In this document: positions 11,319 to 22,762 of the stretch, piece after piece | Layout: each line of letters opens with the position of its first letter | Position numbering within the stretch: the stretch's first letter is position 1 | Made by a program: the position numbers and the translations under genes | Assembly: GCA_002633025.1 (NCBI GenBank) | Contig: NMRB01000031.1 | Span: 478,774-542,773, forward strand | Direction of reading: 5' to 3' | From: Notospermus geniculatus | Lineage: Eukaryota > Nemertea > Pilidiophora > Heteronemertea > Lineidae | DNA: 64,000 bases | The notes under the pieces: generated by a model | Databases searched by the model: none | Told to the model about the DNA's origin: nothing | The model's input: only the letters and a program-made list of their open reading frames with translations

Positions 11319-11664
11319 CATCTCGTTCTCACCAGTCTATCTGTCCTGACGGTCATCTAGCCTGGTTCGAATCCACCACATTTCCCGTTTCTGAGGTGGT
11401 GACAGCCTCAGCCAATCATCGGGGCGCGAAGGAAAATCGACGCGCCAATCAAAATCCGTGTTACAAATTCGAGCGTGAAGAGCAAAGAAAGTGTCCAACG
11501 GTGATTTGTTTCGCAAGTTCTGATTGGCTCGGAGGCGGGGTCAAGTAGGGGTTAGGTTCATTAATAATTTATGCATTAACGGAATAGATGACACGATTCG
11601 GACAAGGCTAAAGACGGAGTTCATACGGAGTCGATAGCCTTGTTTGGACAAGATGAAAAGCCCC
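11319..11664 (+). mobile_element. insertion with 9-bp target duplication, copy A only
   Basis: Copy B reads straight through AAAAGCCCC. In copy A this 9-mer occurs at 11310-11318 and again at 11656-11664, flanking about 337 bp. The insert holds a tRNA B-box-like GGTTCGAATCC (11363-11373) and a ~275-bp segment repeated at 33695-33970, which carries CCAATCA and ATTGGCT boxes. The flanking duplication shows it is a genuine insertion; class (SINE-like or MULE-like) is undecided. Confidence 0.85.
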
Positions 11665-11860
11665 AGGCCTGTCCGTTATGCTGTTTTTAGCGCACCTGTG
11701 AGCTAGTAGTCACGCGGTGTCCGTCGTCGTCCGTCGTAGTCTGTTAGCAGGGAACGTTTCATAACCGCTGGGCCTATTGGCATCAAGCTTGGTACTTATG
11801 TGCCCCTAGGTCACATGACCTCAGACACCAAGTTTCGGTCCGATTTGATTCCTAGGTCGG

Positions 11861-12710
11861 CCACCAGGGGGCTTAACTGAAAACCTTTAAAGTCCTATTT
11901 CGCCTTAACCGTCGATCGGATCGTCACCAAATTTTTATCGTAGGTACATCTGATGAGGATACATGCCATATCACCCGGGTTTTTTATTTGACCTAATTTT
12001 CAAGGTCACAGAGGTCAGAGTTCGAAATTTCATCGTTGAGTGGCACGTTTCGTAGCTATTCGTCCTGGATTGTTCAAATTAGTGTGATCATTTATCTAGG
12101 TACCCTCTATGTCTACGGCGAATTTCGGTCCGATCGGACTTCAGATATGGCCGCCAGGTGGCTATTTTGGAAATTGGACATTGGCCCATAGCTCGGTAAC
12201 AACTGCAGCTGGAATGTTCTGAACTTGAAGAAGTATGGATCTGTGTAGCTTTCATGTGTACAGCAAATTTCAGCATGCTCGGACTTTAAAGACCGCTGCC
12301 AGGCAGCCATTTTGGAAAATGGAACTTTGACCTGCGTGACCAAGAAACGTTGTTCAACTTGAAAACCCGTATGGTATATCATGTACCTATGATACAAATT
12401 TGGTGATGATACGTCGAATAATAAGTTATTACACTTTTTGTACATTTCAAATGAGCAATCTAGTGACTGTTACTGAACTACAGTACGTCCATCCAGTGGA
12501 ACCTAATGGTCAACAACTGGAGCTATTGCCTTCAAACTTCACAGATACATGTATGTACCTTAGGGTCATAGGTCTCTACAGACCACTTTTCATGGAAATC
12601 CGATTATCCATTCTGCCACCAGGGGGCCATTGACCCCTAGGTCAGATGACCAATGACACTAAGTTTGTTGTTCCCAATTCGATTCAATCTTGCCTTGGCC
12701 ACTAGGTGGC
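11861..12710. promoter_or_regulatory. cluster of CTCF-core-like motifs (copy A)
   Basis: CCACCAGGGGGC (11861, 12616), CCGCCAGGTGGC (12151) and CCACTAGGTGGC (12699) match the published CTCF core consensus within about 850 bp. They occur in a series of degenerate ~150-300 bp subrepeats with CGGTCCGAT and CCCTAGGTCA motifs. Motif match only; binding is inference, and the subrepeats could be transposon subterminal repeats. Confidence 0.3.
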
Positions 12711-13053
12711 TAAAACCAAAAACACAATTGTCATCTGTTCTTTTGGTACATTCACCCACAGGTGAGCACATGGTCCGTGGACCGTTTCATTTGGTTTACT
12801 GCTGTAGGCCCACATCAACGTGAATTCGGAATTCGGCATTTTCTTGGCGACCATGCACGATATGACAAAGCTGAAGAGGGAGCTGTCGCTCTTCCCCCGT
12901 GACGCGCGCCGCTCGGCCTCGGTTGTCTGTCTGCTCCCGTGAAATCGCACCTATTTCATGCGAATTTTGCAAAATGTCACTGTTCCTTAAACTACGATAA
13001 ACGGCATTTATTATTTTGCCTATATTGTGTGATCCAGAGGAGTACAGTGACGA
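12711..13053. other. end of copy A, no gene
   Basis: No exon signal. This is the boundary shared with 19637-19982 of copy B. Confidence 0.5.
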
Positions 13054-13250
13054 TGACTATAGAGCTGCTCTGTCCTTTGTTATTGACTGGAGCTTACTGA
13101 CTATAGAGCTGCCCTGTCCTTTGTTACTGACTAGAGCTCACTGACTATAGAGCTGCTCTGTCCTTTGTTATTGACTGGAGCTTACTGACTATAGAGCTGC
13201 TCTGTCCTTTGTTATTGACTGGAGCTTACTGACTATAGAGCTGCTCTGTC
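13054..13250 (+). repeat. minisatellite, copy B, about five units
   Basis: Same 44-bp unit as at 7222-7712. Confidence 0.95.
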
Positions 13251-13500
13251 ATTTAATTGTTATTGACCAGATCTTCTCCCTTCTCATTCCTACAGAACGC
13301 TTCCTTTAGACTACATGGACCACAACACCGCCATGCATGGACGAACGTTCTGATAGAGCGACAAAGTACGGAATGCCCATTATAGGAAAAACGGAAGGAG
13401 ATCAGGTAAGCTTATAATGAATAACTATTTCAGAAGTAACAGGACATTCGTGATTACGCTGTGAAAAAAAGATTAGTCCTGTAGTAAGCATGGGTTGCCG

Positions 13501-13501
13501 T

Positions 13502-13540
<39 letters not shown>

Positions 13541-13546
13541 TGTGTG
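13501..13546 (+). repeat. (TG)n microsatellite
   Basis: An almost pure TG run with two GA interruptions. Copy A has only a short TGTGTGAGTGTGTG at the matching place. Confidence 0.95.
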
Positions 13547-14553
13547 ATTCAAAACGGAATGTCCAATAAAGCGTTCGTTGGACAAATTGACACAAGGAAA
13601 GACTGCATGACGAATGGGGACACCAATATCCTCTGTGACGACCCCCGCTCCTTGGAGTGATAAGGCATTTCTTTGAATTCCGTGCTTCATCCAGATGGAC
13701 CTGCATTTGAAACAACTGAGTCTGAACTGCTGACGCATAATCGCATTCCTTGAAGCCTAACTCCGGCCTGGTTCGGTTTTTCCTCTGAACATCACTGTAC
13801 TTCTTTTTTCGCCGGCATTCTTTCTCATTCTGTGAGCAGTTCCTGTCACTATGACACTCCGCATTCTGTGTAACATGATGTTCGTTCCGGTCGTCAGTTC
13901 CGCAGCTTCGGTCGCTTCTTTTTGTCCAGTTTGCTATTCAATTTGGAATCTTTTTCCTTTGACATTAAAAACTCTTTATTTTTAGATCCGAATTTAGCGG
14001 ATGTGAAACGAAAGGATGGGAAGTAATTATGATCCAATAGCAAAGTAACGATCATACTCATCTATGATCTTCCCGTTGAAGGTTTCTTTCTTCTTTGTTC
14101 ATTCCGATACACAAACAACATGAACATATAACGTAAAAGTCACGATTTAATCAAGGATATCATTCACCAACACTTTCTTCAACAGATTACTTTCAACTTC
14201 TGTATGATCTGTCACGATTGATAGTCACTCTTTTTGTTTTCTTCTGACTTCGCCACGTGCTTTTCAATCATATCGAAAGTTTTCATATGTCGTTTCGTTT
14301 CACGCGTGTGATTTTGCAACCAACCTGCATTCCAGCGGTAGGCCTAGGCCTTCGTGGCGAGGTGTGGCCACCAACATTCGACTTTTCGTGAATACTTGGT
14401 GACCGCACTCTTTGATGTGGAAAAAAGGATGGGATCGAGACTAGGCTATAGGCACAATAGGGCCGTTTAGACGACAAGCCAAAAAACACATTCAGATTCG
14501 ATCCGATTGGATCCGATCAACACATATCGGGTCCTCATTTGCGTTTAGAGTGG

Positions 14554-14706
14554 AGGTGTAACATCTGTGAGTGTTTCTGTAGCTCAGTGTTCCCCAACAA
14601 TAGCCGCGGCCTAGAATGTTATTGTTGGGTTAGTTGCCGCTTAATCCGTCAGGAGGGAAACAATAAGAAAAACACAGAAATACGGGGAACACTGATCGAC
14701 GTTACA
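14554..14706. mobile_element. GGTGTAAC-type MITE, copy B only
   Basis: Opens with GGTGTAACATCTGTGAGTG and ends GATCGACGTTACA; GTGTTCCCC and GGGGAACACTG form inner inverted arms. Copy A lacks it at the matching site (about 9091), which fixes its limits. Confidence 0.75.
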
Positions 14707-14876
14707 GGGGGTCAAAAATCCACATTGGACCGCGTTGGGTAGGGTTCACACGCACAGTTTTGAACCACAATCGGATTCGATCGGATCGCATGTGGATTTT
14801 TCCTATCCTCTAAATGGCTTTATAGATTCAAGGCTTGTTTCCCTCAGGAATCCGCCCATAGGGCTTCCTGCACATA

Positions 14877-16296
14877 GGCCCGTATGCACCACTGTGGCTT
14901 AAGCCGTAATTGAGCTTAAGTCTAACTTAAGTTCGAACTTAACTTGAAGTCGGTATGCACCAACTAAAGCTAAGCTTCAAGTCTGGCTTAAACCCCACAA
15001 AAACTTAAACCACATCGGAGGGTGGTTTAAGTTATGGATTAACTCGTACACCTCGAATTTGAAGGCGTGCCTAACAAGCGCGGATCCCAAGGGGGCCGAC
15101 GGGCGCTTGCCTCCCCTTTCAACCAAAATATCTGTAAAATCGATCGTGAAATTCTGGAATTTGGCGCAAATTTCACTGTCCTAGCAGAAGGCACCCCCTT
15201 TTCCCAAATCCTCGGTCCGCTCCTGCCATCAATGTCAACATGAAAGTTAGTTGTGGATGCTCTTGATCCGTTGCACAGGGTGGAGTATCCGGAAGGAGTA
15301 ATGTGGGACCGGAATAACCCACTATCCCGATGAGGAATTTCAGAAATGGTTTGGTTTTGCCAAGGAGAATATTCTCCAAATCTTGCAGTTGATTGAGCGC
15401 GAGATAGGCCTATCTCCAAATTCTGACAAGAAATTTGCGTTGTCGTCTATCTGTGAGCCTGATAGCGAAACCTGTGTTGCCTACAATACACAAGGAAATT
15501 TTCCTTATATCCATTGGATGTCCGAACTGGATATCCATCAATGGATATAGAAAAGACAAAAAATCCATTCACGATCCTTTTCTGGATATAGAATGGATAT
15601 CCATTTGATGTGTCCGTTTGGGAAAATCAGTTGTCCCGGGCGCCCGGACAACCAATTTCTCGTTACTTTGAGGAAGTAGGGCTGACGTAGGGATGGCACA
15701 GAGGTGAAGATGTTTTTAACGTTGCCCTAAACTTCCATTCTGAGTTGATTCTCTGACTACTAGTATACATTGAATAATTAGTTACTCCAAATAGCTGGCA
15801 AGTCTTATATTGTGCTGCAACCACACCTCACCAATGAGTACAGGAGTTTAATATAAAATTTATATACATTATATAAATTTTACATAGTGCTCTTTATATC
15901 AGATCTATGAGAAATGGATATAAATTCTATGTCAACCACTGGATATCCAAACTGTCACCCAAATTTTATATCCAATGGATATCCAATCTATATCCATTCT
16001 TTGTCAAAATCATTGGATATCCAATGGATATAAGGAAAATTTCCTTGTGAGGCCTAGCTGATGCGTTACAAGTCAAGGCTTAAGTTTAAGTTGAGAAATA
16101 ACTCAAATGAACTGCGAGCTTAACAGTGAAACCTGTTACGCGTCAAGGCTTAAGTTATAGCTATACTAATCGTAAGTTAAGAAATAACTCAAATGGGCTG
16201 CGGCTCAAGTTGGGATAAGCGGAATTTCAGCTTAAGTTAAAGATCAGCTTAGCTAGAGTTAAGATAAAACTTAGCCTGAACTGGTGCATACGGGCC
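14877..16296. mobile_element. 1.4-kb terminal-inverted-repeat element
   Basis: Ends GGCCCGTATGCACCA and TGGTGCATACGGGCC are perfect inverted repeats. AAGCTTAAGT-rich subterminal repeats occur on both sides. It is absent from copy A (around 9270). The interior includes a second element (15491-16047) and a segment near 15072-15230 resembling the GGATCC family. No transposase frame, so non-autonomous. Confidence 0.85.
15491..16047. mobile_element. nested TIR element inside 14877-16296
   Basis: Perfect inverted ends beginning CAAGGAAATTTTCCTTATAT; the arms are rich in TGGATATCCA direct and inverted repeats. It lies wholly inside the 1.4-kb element, giving an order of insertion. Confidence 0.8.
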
Positions 16297-16497
16297 GATA
16301 GGTATATAACCCGCCGGTAAACAATGGCTTCATGGTCGCGAATCCTTTGTGAAGCCTTTGTTCGACAGCGTACCGTATACCCTCTGGGCCGTATGCACCA
16401 AGCGAAGATTATCTTGAACTCAGCTTGAGCGACAACTTTTCCATTGTCACATCATGCTCTGGCAAACCTGAACAATAGAAAAGTTGTGGCTCAACCT

Positions 16498-16658
16498 AAA
16501 GCGGTCTATCCACGTGCAATATTGCACAATATGAGGATCAAAATGGCCAATATTATTGCCAATCTTTCTCCCATCCATTATGCCAGAAGCACATGACATG
16601 TACACCCATTTTGGGCCCCATATTGTGCAATAATATTGTACCGTGGAAAAACCGCTTT
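16498..16658. repeat. hairpin element in copy B
   Basis: Copy B counterpart of 9481-9642. Confidence 0.7.
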
Positions 16659-17663
16659 ATCAGCTAATGCCATCCCGCCCGGACAATGGGTGTTCCGGCA
16701 TGCGTGTTTTGTTCAAATCATCATCCGGTGAAGCAAGCATTCATAGGCCGAGCCGCTCAGATGACGACACTCGCTGCGGTCGGTCTTCGACTTGTGGATT
16801 TCGAAATCGGGGCAGGATTCGATTTTACAAACGCTGGACCCTGTAGCAGCCCGAGAAGGGATGTGGTCCAAAAATTCTCCAAGCAAGCAGAAGTTTCGCA
16901 GCGGCCGGACTGAACAGCACGAAAACGCGATGGTTTGGCCTACTGCATGACTGCGTCCGTTGGAAATCGTCTGAACGATCGAGAGATACGCCGCCGGTGA
17001 GTCTGCAGGCAAAACTAAGTGGCACGAACTCACACCTGGGTGAGACAGAAATCAACCATCTTTTGACCTATATAGCCTCCAAATTGCCGACATTTCCCTC
17101 TCCGTATTATATGCTTCAGGCACAGGAACATGTACATGTATCGATGAAGCAGAAGGTCCCAGTAGGGACCCTTACTGATAGGCCTATAAGTGTTGTCAGT
17201 AGGGTGCTTTTTAGGTCGCTTTGCGCCCCCGGGTGCGCCCCTTTTTGGGACTTTCTGCTTCAGGCATGCAGCCAGCATGGCCCAGCCAGAGGTGCCATGT
17301 TCAAGTTTCTTCATGCAGGCATTGCATGAATGCACTACTAGCAGTGTACTAATGGTTGTAGGCCTACTCGATAGCACTAGCCTAATGCATGTAATTGTAA
17401 TGTACTACAAAGTATAATGATAATCATGATGTAGCAGACATGGTAGCCCTATATAGGCTAGAAGCAATAAGCCTATGCAAGCAACATGGGAAGGGATGTT
17501 GATCGCAGGGTGGTAAAAAAGTTATAAAGGGTACAAAGGTACAAAGTTATCTGCGGAAAGGGCTGTTGCGAATTTTGGGCAACGTTTTCGACTGCCCGAT
17601 TGAATAATAGAGAAGGATTAGACGGCTTAGCCTAATCCTTGCATTTTCCTCTGCCATGACAAT

Positions 17664-17904
17664 CTATTAAAAATATTATCTAAGCAGGAGTGCAAGCGCC
17701 CACTTAGGGCATTATAGCTACTCATCAAACAATACTGGACGATATTAATGATATGTAGGAGGAAACCGGAGCCCCCGGAGGAACCTACGATGTCGAGGAG
17801 AGATCGCCCTCTCTACCACATAAAGCCACTTGCACGACCGGGGATCGAACCCGCGACCTTAGTGGTGGCAGGCGCCGATGTTTCCACTGCGCCACCCCGA
17901 CACC
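17664..17904 (-). mobile_element. tRNA-derived SINE with target duplication
   Basis: Read on the minus strand the element begins with a tRNA-like head carrying an A-box-like TGGCGCAGTGG and a B box GGTTCGATCCC. A central part with CTCCGGTTTCCTCC and an AT-rich 3' end follow. CCATGACAAT flanks it on both sides (17654-17663 and 17905-17914). The empty site with one CCATGACAAT is present in copy A (10623-10632). The head, direct repeats and empty site together make a SINE call secure; the subfamily is not assigned. Confidence 0.92.
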
Positions 17905-18053
17905 CCATGACAATGGAGGATTATAGATTTATAATCCGTCTGTCATTGTTAGGTAGTTTGGCACTGTGCAGCCGTGGGAGAGCGAGCCGCATTCAAAGTT
18001 GTAGCCAACGTGTTAGCCCCATGTCTTTGTGTAGGCTACATGTAATTCCCTCA

Positions 18054-18184
18054 GGCTGAGTTTACATCGAGGCACACGCGACACGAACACACGGGCGAAC
18101 AATGGCTTCACAAAGGATTCATCTCCATGAAACCTTTGTTCGCCTGCGTGTTAGTGTCGCCTGTGCCTCGATGTAAACCCAGCC
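18054..18184 (+). repeat. GGCTGAGTTTACATCG hairpin MITE, member 3
   Basis: Copy B counterpart of 10771-10911. Confidence 0.85.
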
Positions 18185-18209
18185 TCATGGTGTTGCGACG
18201 GAGATGATA

Positions 18210-18334
18210 GGCTGAGTTTACATCGAGGTGACACGAACACGCAGGCGAACAATGGCTTCACAAAGGATTCATCCCCATGAAACCATTGTTCGCCTGCGTG
18301 TTCGTGTCGCGTGTACCTCGATGTAAACTCAGCC
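18210..18334 (+). repeat. GGCTGAGTTTACATCG hairpin MITE, member 4
   Basis: Copy B counterpart of 10927-11051. Confidence 0.85.
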
Positions 18335-18799
18335 TTTAACTATACTGTGATTAGAGAAATCACACAAAACTCGAAGCGGTAAATGTCCCCTCTTGGCGCA
18401 GCAGTCGTATCACACCGACATTAATTAATATTTGATCAGCGTGGCGGATGAGCGCACGGTAAGATAAAGACATCAATTTTGTATTTGTTCTACATACATG
18501 TACAATCATGTATTATATGACCACATACATGTATATACTAGTAATTGGCGTGCTTCTCATCTCAAGGGCGTGTAGCTTGACTAAAGTCGCCCTAAAAGCC
18601 CCAGGCCTGTCCGTTTCGCTGTTTTTAGCTCACCTGTGGTCGTCACGCGGTGTCCGTCGTCGTCCGTCGTAGTCTGTTATAGTTAGCAGGGCACGTTTCA
18701 TAACCGCTGGGCCTATTGGCATCAAGCTTGGTACATATGTGCCCCTAGGTCACATGACCTCAGACACCAAGTTTCGGTCCGATTTGATTCCTAGGTCGG

Positions 18800-19636
18800 C
18801 CACCAGGGGGCTTAACTGAAAACCTTTAAAGTCCTATTTCGCCTTAACCGTCGATCGGATCCTCACCAAATTTTTATCGTAGGTACATCTGATGAGGATA
18901 CATGCCATATCACCCGGGTTTTTTATTTGACCTAATTTTCAAGGTCACAGAGGTCAGAGTTCGAAATTTCATCGTTGAGTGGCACGTTTCGTAGCTATTC
19001 GTCCTGGATTGTTGAAATTAGGTTTGATCATTTATCTAGGTACCCTGTATGCCTACGGCGAATTTCGGTCCGATCGGACTTCAAATATGGCCGCCAGGTG
19101 GCTATCTTGGAAATTGGACATTGGCCCATAGCTCGGTAACAACTGCAGCTGGAATGTTCTGAACTTGAAGTATGGATCTATGTAGCCTTCAGGTGTACAG
19201 CAAATTTCAGCATGCTCGGACTTTAAAGACCGCCGCCAGGCAGCCATTTTGGAAAATGGAACTTTGACCTGTGTGACCAAGAAACGTTGTTCAACTTGAA
19301 AACCCGTATGGTATATATATGATACAAATTTGGTGATGATACGTCGAATAATAAGTTATTGCACTTTTTGTACATTTCAAATGGAGCAATCTAGTGACTG
19401 TTTAATGAACTACAGTACGTCCATCCAGTGGAACCTCATGGTCAACCACTGGAGATATTGCCTTCAAACTTCACAGATATGTACCTCAGGGTCATAGGTC
19501 TCTACAGACCAATTTTCATGGAAATCCGATTGTCCATTCTACCACCAGGGGGCCATTGACCCCTAGGTCAGATGACCAATGACAATAAGTTTCTTGTTCC
19601 CGATTCGATTTAATCTTGCCTTGGCCACTAGGTGGC
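18800..19636. promoter_or_regulatory. cluster of CTCF-core-like motifs (copy B)
   Basis: The same four motif cores as in copy A are intact at 18800, 19091, 19542 and 19625 although neighbouring bases differ. Binding is not shown. Confidence 0.3.
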
Positions 19637-19982
19637 TAAAACCAAAAACACAATTGTCATCTGTTCTTCTGGTACATTCACCCACAGGTGAGCACATGGT
19701 CCGTGGACCGTTTCATTTGGTTTACTGCTGTAGGCCCACATCAACGTGAATTCGGAATTCGGCATTTTCTTGGCGACCATGCACGATATGACAAAGCTGA
19801 AGAGGGAGTTGTCGCTCTTCCCCCGTGACGCGCCGCTCGGCCTCGGTTGTCTGTCTGCTCCCGTGAAATCGCACCTATTTCATGCGATTTATTTGCAAAA
19901 TGTCACTGTTCCTTAAACTACGATAAACGGCATTTATTATTTTGCCTATATTGTGTGATCCAGAGGAGTACAGTGACGATGA

Positions 19983-20692
19983 CGATAAATTTCAGTCCTT
20001 TGAAAATTTCTAATAAACCTGAAAAAACACCTCTTGCACGTGGCAGAAGTAATCTTCTGTGCAGGTCATCACCAGGGGCAAGGTGACACTCAATTTCGCA
20101 CCTTTCCAAAAGATTCTCTTACGAGTTTGCCTTTCAATCCAAGCTGTGCAGCATCAATCGTTGGTAAAACTTTGAACCTTTGCTATGGTGCATTGCTGTT
20201 GGGAAGTCATATTGCTGGGTTTTTTTATCAGAAACCTCAAATTACAAAAGCATGGTTGTGGTGGAAGCAAGTACATGTACGAATTGACGTAAACTGACGT
20301 CAGTTTGGTAGAATGCTTCACAAGAAACGTGATTTTTCATTCTTTTGTTCTTCCCTTTGAGGCAATGCTTTTCGATTTCCTTTCAAGGAAATAAGCAACC
20401 AATTGTGCTATCTGGCAAATTGGTCATTTTCAATTATGGGAGGAGATGGGTATATAACGTTTATTGTTGGATATCATGATACATGTAATTGTACGGGTTT
20501 TCTGTTTCTGTTTCGGTGGTTGAAACTTCCGGAGGATGATAGCTAACATGTAACACTAAACGATTGTTTCCCTTTAATCTACGAAGTAAGTGATATGCAT
20601 CGGAAGAGGCGCGGGTGATATCCTTCATCATGAGGTCATGACATTGATGTCGTTTTTCAAACGTCATGACATCCAGAAATCAAATATTGTTA
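19983..20692. other. no recognisable gene
   Basis: Unique-looking sequence right of the duplication; no supported exon. Confidence 0.45.
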
Positions 20693-20980
20693 TTAAAGGA
20701 CCACTGTATTGCATCTTTCTGTCGACAGCCGGCGCCACCGGCACCATGATCCAATACTGTAGTTAAGCCTTTCGCCCCAGTGTTGGAGAATGTATGATTA
20801 CAGTCTCGGTCACCCAGCCGCTGGGGATCGAACAAGTTTGTGTAGCAGTACTGCGGAACGAAACGGCTGGCTGCGCGAGACTAGTGCATGCGTTAGTTTA
20901 CCAAGTCGTTAATAGAGGTCTCCCCCTTTAACGCGGGTAGGTGTAACGCAGGATTGGGAAGCAATACTGCGGTCCTTTAA
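20693..20980. repeat. TTAAAGGACC MITE, copy 1
   Basis: Ends TTAAAGGACCACTGTATTGC and GCAATACTGCGGTCCTTTAA are inverted repeats. The same left end and CGACAGCCGGCGCCACCG segment occur at 58968-59181. A central CACCCAGCCGCTG / CGGCTGGCTGC pair recurs near 54090-54160. Confidence 0.8.
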
Positions 20981-21173
20981 GTCTTTTCCTTGTCGTTGAT
21001 TACAATCCTACACTGCTGTTGTCATTGATAACCCAAGTGGCCACATTTGCGCCAACTTTGCCACAAAAATGGTGATCGTCGTCGTTGGATGGTGAGGTTT
21101 CGAAACGGCCCGGTCCGGGTGTCGGTTACGCCCGTACCACAACGTTAGTTTTGCTGTGTATTGGAAGGAGCAC

Positions 21174-21361
21174 GATATAATAACCGAAGTCGTCCTCCAG
21201 AAATTTCGCAAATTTCCGACCCGAACTGGGGTCTTCTTCAGGCTGGCACTTTCAAGTCGAGCGCGGGTGATAGCTCGACTTGAAAGTGCCAGCCTGAAGA
21301 AGACCCCGGTTCGGGTCGAAAATTTGCGAAATTTCTGGAGGACGACTTCGGTTATTATATC
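21174..21361. repeat. 188-bp fold-back with PLE/LINE-end-like arms
   Basis: Two ~88-bp arms are nearly exact complements around an 11-bp spacer. Each contains AGTGCCAGCCTGAAGAAGAC followed by CCCGGTTCGGGTCGAAA. CTGAAGA...CGAAA patterns of this type are common near ends of Penelope-like and some non-LTR elements and resemble a degenerate hammerhead core; that link is inference. The inverted pair could be two 3' fragments in opposite orientation. Confidence 0.7.
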
Positions 21362-22198
21362 ATTTTGTGTGTCGCCTTTGTGCTCTAGTTTTGGATTATT
21401 GGACGGAGCACGGTGTTTATTTTGGTTTCTGGATGATTTGTGGATCTGCAACCTAAGTATCTTGATTTTGTTGGGTGGATGACTAAGGTTTTTTTATACC
21501 TGAAGAAAACCGAGGCAGTGTCACGTGTGAACTATTTCTTTGTTGTAATCTCGAAATACATCGTCTTGTTCTTAACAAATACTGAAGCCAAGACATTGAT
21601 TAGATCACAAATATTTTTAATTGCGATGAATCGAAAGGATAATGAATGCATAGTATGCTTATAATTCAGAATAACTTTAAGACAGGAATGTTGAAATATC
21701 AAATTTCAAATATAATTTTAAAAAAAATCAGTAAGTCACCAAATTTTGAACAAATGTCAGTAATGCGACTACAATGATGGCAGGAAAGGAGAGCCATCTC
21801 ACCTGGGATAATTCTATCGCTAAACCTACCATTACTACTCATTAAATGAAACTATCTGATTCTTTCACCCTTGATACATCATGTCAACACGTCTTTCTTT
21901 CGTGCTGCGATGACTATAACTACATGTACTCTCCAACCTAAAGTTTCCATTCATGTATTATGCTGATGCACACTTGACACTAGCGGCGAAATATCGTGCC
22001 TCATTGTTATAGAAGATAACGCCATCTAGTGTCAGGTGTGATGTGATGCTGATGTATTAGGAGAGGAAGTCGGGTCGTAATGCTGGTCTATTTTGCCCAA
22101 CTGTTCCTTTATGTCTCACGCCAAATTGGCGTTGTCCATCTCCGCGATTGAGAGATGACGCTGACGCAAGATAGCCGAGATTTGGGCCTTAATACTCT
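21362..22198. other. no gene; small inverted repeat
   Basis: Contains only a short imperfect inverted repeat (CACTTGACACTAG and CTAGTGTCAGGTGTG, about 21967-22042). Confidence 0.45.
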
Positions 22199-22618
22199 TC
22201 ATTCCACTTTCGAATGGCGCGAGGTTTATGAACGATAGCTCCGCAACGGCTGGGTGAAATTTGACACACCATACATCAATCGATTTGTCTTTTTTGCCGC
22301 TACAGGCTTCATCGCTGTCATTTTCCCAAAACGTGACATAAAGAAGTTCTTTCACCAACAGCAGTTCGTGTTTACGGCCGAAATGGCGACCATTTTGAAA
22401 TGACGCAATGCATCGCGCGCGTGTAAACTGCACTGAACACCATGGCGATATGAAATGGGTTTTGAGAAAGGGATCCGTTATGTCGGCCTTACGCAAAAAA
22501 GATAGCAGAAAGATACCGAAAAGAAAGACAAGTCGATTGATGTATGTTTTGTCAAATTTGACCAAGCTGTTGCAGAGATATCGGCCGAAAACCTTGCGCC
22601 AATCGGATGTGGAATGAA
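22199..22618 (+). repeat. 420-bp MITE with ~90-bp terminal arms, copy 1
   Basis: Inverted arms start TCATTCCACTTTCGAATGGC and include AATTTGACACACCA. Copy 2 at 57511-57934 matches over the whole length in the same orientation, including CAGTGCA..GCATCGCGC in the middle. The 183-codon open frame across it is a shadow of the palindrome, not a gene. Confidence 0.88.
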
Positions 22619-22630
22619 TAGTAGTTGTTA

Positions 22631-22762
22631 GGCTGAGTTTACATCGGGGCATATGCGACACGGACACGCAGGCCGAACAATGGCTTCACAAAGGATTCAT
22701 CACCATGAAACCTTTGTTCGTCTCCGTGTTCGTGTTGCGTGTGCCTCGATGTAAACCCAGCC
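22631..22762 (+). repeat. GGCTGAGTTTACATCG hairpin MITE, member 5
   Basis: A fifth member outside the segmental duplication, flanked TTA on the left and TTA on the right, consistent with a PIF/Harbinger-like 3-bp duplication. Confidence 0.85.

Larger units (their letters stand above)
7222..13053. other. segmental duplication, copy A
   Basis: This block and 13054-19982 are a head-to-tail duplication, nearly identical over kilobases. Both start in the 44-bp minisatellite and end with AGTACAGTGACGATGAC. Copy A alone holds the insertion at 11319-11664 and about 60 extra bases around 8811-8870. No protein gene is supported within it. Confidence 0.92.
13054..19982. other. segmental duplication, copy B
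   Basis: Second copy of the 7222-13053 unit, directly abutting the first. Private events relative to copy A: MITE at 14554-14706, TIR element at 14877-16296, SINE at 17664-17904, (TG)n expansion at 13501-13546, and absence of the 11319-11664 insert. Sequence right of 19982 is not shared with copy A. Confidence 0.92.

Noticed and set aside
11363-11373. tRNA gene suggested by GGTTCGAATCC
   Set aside because: No acceptor stem or A box at the right distance; part of an inserted element.
18580-18610. Deletion in copy B instead of insertion in copy A
   Set aside because: The exact 9-bp AAAAGCCCC duplication around the extra DNA in copy A points to insertion.
21008-21451. 147-codon minus-strand frame with duplicated RNFWRTTSVII text
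   Set aside because: The repeat of the peptide on both strands is a product of the 21174-21361 hairpin.
22116-22667. 183-codon minus-strand open frame
   Set aside because: It spans the 420-bp MITE (22199-22618) and a second hairpin; openness follows from the palindrome and the copy at 57511 has stops.
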